Shown here piece by piece: positions 63,935-64,000 of a stretch of DNA of 64,000 bases (positions are counted from its first letter, which is position 1; each line of letters begins with the position of its first letter). The notes beneath the pieces were generated by a model, which saw only the letters and a program-made list of their open reading frames with translations, was not told where the DNA came from and ran no database searches. Both the position numbers and the translations under genes were made by a program. Origin of the DNA: Hetaerina americana (lineage: Eukaryota > Arthropoda > Insecta > Odonata > Calopterygidae); assembly GCA_022747635.1 (NCBI GenBank), contig JAKTNV010000003.1, positions 49,829,475-49,893,474 of the forward strand. The letters run 5' to 3'.

Positions 63935-64000
63935 GTACAGGGTGTGGCAGAATGGATTCCCTGATATGACGGGTGAATTGCAGACACACCTACGAAGATA
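63935..64000. other. Possible edge of a transposable element
   Basis: The words TGTACAGGGTGTGGCAGAA begin a GC-richer segment at about 63935 that continues to the window edge. ACAGGGTGT starts are common at transposon termini. The partner end lies outside, so this is only a hint. Confidence 0.2.

Overview
The window looks like repeat-rich, gene-poor DNA from an animal genome, most likely an arthropod and probably an insect. It is A+T-rich and broken up by purine-rich or pyrimidine-rich blocks and (TA)n microsatellites. There is no bacterial gene organisation: no operons and no dense long reading frames. All recognisable protein-coding homology belongs to transposable elements. They are a Penelope-like retroelement (PLE), non-LTR retrotransposon remnants, several tRNA-derived SINE heads, and three mariner-type DNA transposon remnants. 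This assemblage is typical of arthropods, but I cannot name the species. The stretch could be intergenic or lie inside a large intron.

Layout. 0-12.7 kb: A+T-rich DNA with a decayed reverse-transcriptase fragment (3.1-3.5 kb), a short tandem repeat (4.0 kb), an extreme G-run (6.76 kb) and long blocks whose purine strand switches (7.7-9.95 kb). 12.8-28.1 kb: a tRNA-Met-like SINE head, two (TA)n arrays, a tRNA-Thr-like SINE ending in one of those arrays, an inverted repeat (22.9 kb) and a conserved-core-type SINE on the minus strand (27.8-28.06 kb). 30.9-37.7 kb: a mariner transposase fragment, purine blocks, another (TA)n array and one possible short host exon on the minus strand (37.47-37.66 kb). 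41.4-42.7 kb: a 5'-truncated LINE and a SINE converging on a shared (TA)n array, next to a tRNA-Glu-like pseudogene. 44.8-45.85 kb: an almost full-length but inactivated mariner transposase on the minus strand. 49.4-52.0 kb: the best feature of the window, described below. 54.9-55.6 kb: an internally deleted mariner with both terminal inverted repeats. 56-63.6 kb: purine-rich blocks with no recognised gene.

The standout locus is 49,411-52,007. Two 5'-truncated PLE copies lie head to head. Their 1,095-bp arms (49,470-50,564 and 50,900-51,994) mirror each other without net insertion or deletion. The pair is bracketed by one 13-bp target-site duplication, so it appears to have inserted as a unit. 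Both arms encode the same GIY-YIG endonuclease region, and the + copy adds the YVDD reverse-transcriptase core. Both arms also carry a sequence that folds as a minimal hammerhead ribozyme in the pseudo-LTR region. A 46-bp extension is present at only one end. The arrangement fits known Penelope biology. The apparent lack of divergence implies recent insertion or arm homogenisation, and the locus could produce long fold-back RNA.

Limits: all homology calls are by eye from protein motifs. Element boundaries outside the PLE and the 54.9-kb mariner are approximate.
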